Below are positions 62,899 through 64,000 of a stretch of DNA of 64,000 nt, one piece after another. Location: NCBI RefSeq assembly GCF_000702265.1, contig NZ_JNKZ01000011.1, positions 1-64,000 on the forward strand, read 5' to 3'. The translations under genes were made by a program, and so were the position numbers. Position 1 is the stretch's first letter, and every line of letters starts with the position of its first letter. The notes beneath the pieces are model-generated. The model searched no databases, had not been told where the DNA came from, and was given only the letters and a program-made list of their open reading frames with translations. The stretch comes from Butyrivibrio sp. NC2002. Its GTDB lineage: Bacteria > Bacillota > Clostridia > Lachnospirales > Lachnospiraceae.

Positions 62899-63615
62899 TC
62901 ATGCCTCACTTTTGCTATCGGAACCTGCCTCGGTATTGTCCTTGGAAGATGCTTCCTGTGCCTTTTTGGCATCAGCTTCCTTCTGGTTATTCTCTGCTTC
63001 CTGTACGAGTTCAACAACTCTCTTGTAGTATTTATTTAATTTGTCGATGTCCTTCTTATCAAGGAGTTCAACTGCCTTAGGCGACATATTCTGGTAGAAA
63101 TCGTATGCCTTGTAAATTGCCTGTGCATCTGTAAAGTTCAAGTTATTGTAATCCGGGAACTTATCCATAAGTGTAAGGAGATCGTCTACCTGATTATGGA
63201 TCTCAACAAATTCGGAATCGGCAACACTTGACACATCATCCATCTTGTAATCTTTTCCGTCGATGTTAAGATATGCCTCTCCTGAAGAGTAGGTCACATA
63301 ATCAACTTTGCCCTGTACCTTGGTTCCGTTTTCATCTGTTACAATAACAGTCTTTCCAACCAGTTCAGATGCTCTCGACATCGAGAATGCCTCTGCCATA
63401 TTCGATAGCTGTTCAACCTGTGTAAAGGTAGCGTACTGATTGATATATTCAGTGTTTGATGTAGGTTCCAAAGGATCCTGATACTTCATCTGTGCGCACA
63501 GGATATTCATAAAAGCATCCTTGTCGTAGCCGTTATTTGATGAGGTAGTAATATCGTTTTTCTTATTATTTGTATCCAGGATTTTTCCGTCCTGAACTAC
63601 TGCATTAACACTCAT
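62899..63615 (-). CDS. flgD: Flagellar hook assembly protein FlgD
   Basis: 238 residues. N-terminal DAFMNILCAQMKYQDPLEPT is the FlgD signature; the middle holds VGKTVIVTDENGTKVQGKVD. Caps the growing hook. The C-terminal Tudor/Fn3 part is shortened and ends in a charged, probably disordered tail. CGGAGGAATAAGT precedes the ATG. Confidence 0.93.
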   Translation of the reverse strand: MSVNAVVQDGKILDTNNKKNDITTSSNNGYDKDAFMNILCAQMKYQDPLEPTSNTEYINQYATFTQVEQLSNMAEAFSMSRASELVGKTVIVTDENGTKVQGKVDYVTYSSGEAYLNIDGKDYKMDDVSSVADSEFVEIHNQVDDLLTLMDKFPDYNNLNFTDAQAIYKAYDFYQNMSPKAVELLDKKDIDKLNKYYKRVVELVQEAENNQKEADAKKAQEASSKDNTEAGSDSKSEA

Positions 63616-63639
63616 ACTTATTCCTCCGTTAGCACTTAA

Positions 63640-64000
63640 TTAAGCTGAAAAATCAACTAAATTGCCGTTGATTGCCATCATCTCAGCGGTAAGAAGATCG
63701 CCTTCGTCTATATCTTCCATAGCATCCAAAGATAAATCTCCGAGGTTTATTCTTCTCATAGGCTTTCTGATGGACTGCTGGGCATCCTGATCGTCATCTT
63801 TCTGGCTCTGGGAATCATTAAGTGTCTGATCAAAACCACCGGCATTAACTGTAACCTGTACCTCTGTAACCTTTACGCCCTGCTCATTAAACTTCTCCTG
63901 AAGCTGCTGCAGCTGGCTTTCTATGATCGCTCTTACATCTTCATTCTGCGTGATGAACTTAGCTATCATGTTTCCCTGTTTTGCCTGCTCGATCATTACA
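63640..64000 (-). CDS. fliK: Flagellar hook-length control protein FliK, C-terminal part (partial)
   Basis: The frame is open at the right window edge, so only about the last 120 residues are seen. IAKFITQNEDVRAIIESQLQ and GVKVTEVQVTVNAGG match the Flg_hook C-terminal domain that FliK uses to signal FlhB. The end is acidic (LDAMEDIDEGDLL). The internal Met near 63996 is not the start. Followed by flgD after 24 bases. Confidence 0.85.
   Translation of the reverse strand, partial: VMIEQAKQGNMIAKFITQNEDVRAIIESQLQQLQEKFNEQGVKVTEVQVTVNAGGFDQTLNDSQSQKDDDQDAQQSIRKPMRRINLGDLSLDAMEDIDEGDLLTAEMMAINGNLVDFSA

Overview
The window looks like a chromosomal segment of a motile, low-to-moderate GC anaerobe of the Lachnospiraceae. 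Butyrivibrio, Pseudobutyrivibrio or Roseburia relatives fit best. The reasons are a Firmicutes-type 16S 5' end, a Bacillus-type LexA site at recA, a complete fla/che operon ending in sigD next to rpsB-tsf, an Ech-type membrane hydrogenase, and several Lachnospiraceae-style proteins (standalone FakA-C domain, FapA/DUF342, DUF6115). Genus assignment is inference. Nearly everything is on the minus strand; only an iron alcohol dehydrogenase (2076-3293) and a giant acyl-CoA dehydratase activase (7892-12169) run on plus.

Layout, left to right. 1-430: 5' end of a 16S rRNA gene and its strong promoter. 452-7525: housekeeping and unknown genes, with a U32-like protein, a lone FakA C-domain, the alcohol dehydrogenase, recA-recX under two SOS boxes, a sigma-like protein without region 4, and a rhomboid-like membrane protein. 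7546-17658: a dense hairpin cluster, the dehydratase activase, a Tudor-like protein, metA, ligA, a pseudouridine synthase, one copy of an interspersed repeat, and a MecA-like adaptor. 17727-27877: ten tightly packed genes, echABCDEF followed by hypFCDE, encoding a ferredoxin-dependent proton-pumping [NiFe] hydrogenase and most of its cofactor maturation machinery; an OhrR/MarR-like regulator lies just upstream. 28643-32438: minCDE (division site), tsf and rpsB.

32729-64000 is one long flagellar and chemotaxis region read right to left: fliK (partial), flgD, a TIGR02530 protein, flgE, an inserted nuclease-like gene, flbD, motAB, fliL, fliM, fliY, fliOPQR, flhB, flhA, flhF, flhG, a PilZ gene, cheB, cheA, cheW, cheC, cheD, a small membrane protein, sigD, fapA, and two or three accessory genes up to rpsB. 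The order matches the Bacillus subtilis fla/che-sigD-swrB-rpsB-tsf layout closely, but cheY is absent from its usual place after fliY.

The least conventional parts are: (i) an interspersed intergenic repeat (CATCC-N-TAGCGGAGCG plus a hairpin whose arms covary between copies) at 16.7, 35.4 and 48.7 kb, each just after a gene; (ii) a PD-(D/E)XK-like gene with a probable ATT start, plus a 53-bp-period CACGCG repeat array, interrupting the fla operon between flgE and flbD; (iii) a terminator-promoter pair splitting the operon between flhB and flhA; (iv) the sigma-like protein lacking region 4. Starts were reassigned where a ribosome binding site decided them. All family calls are by eye, without database searches.
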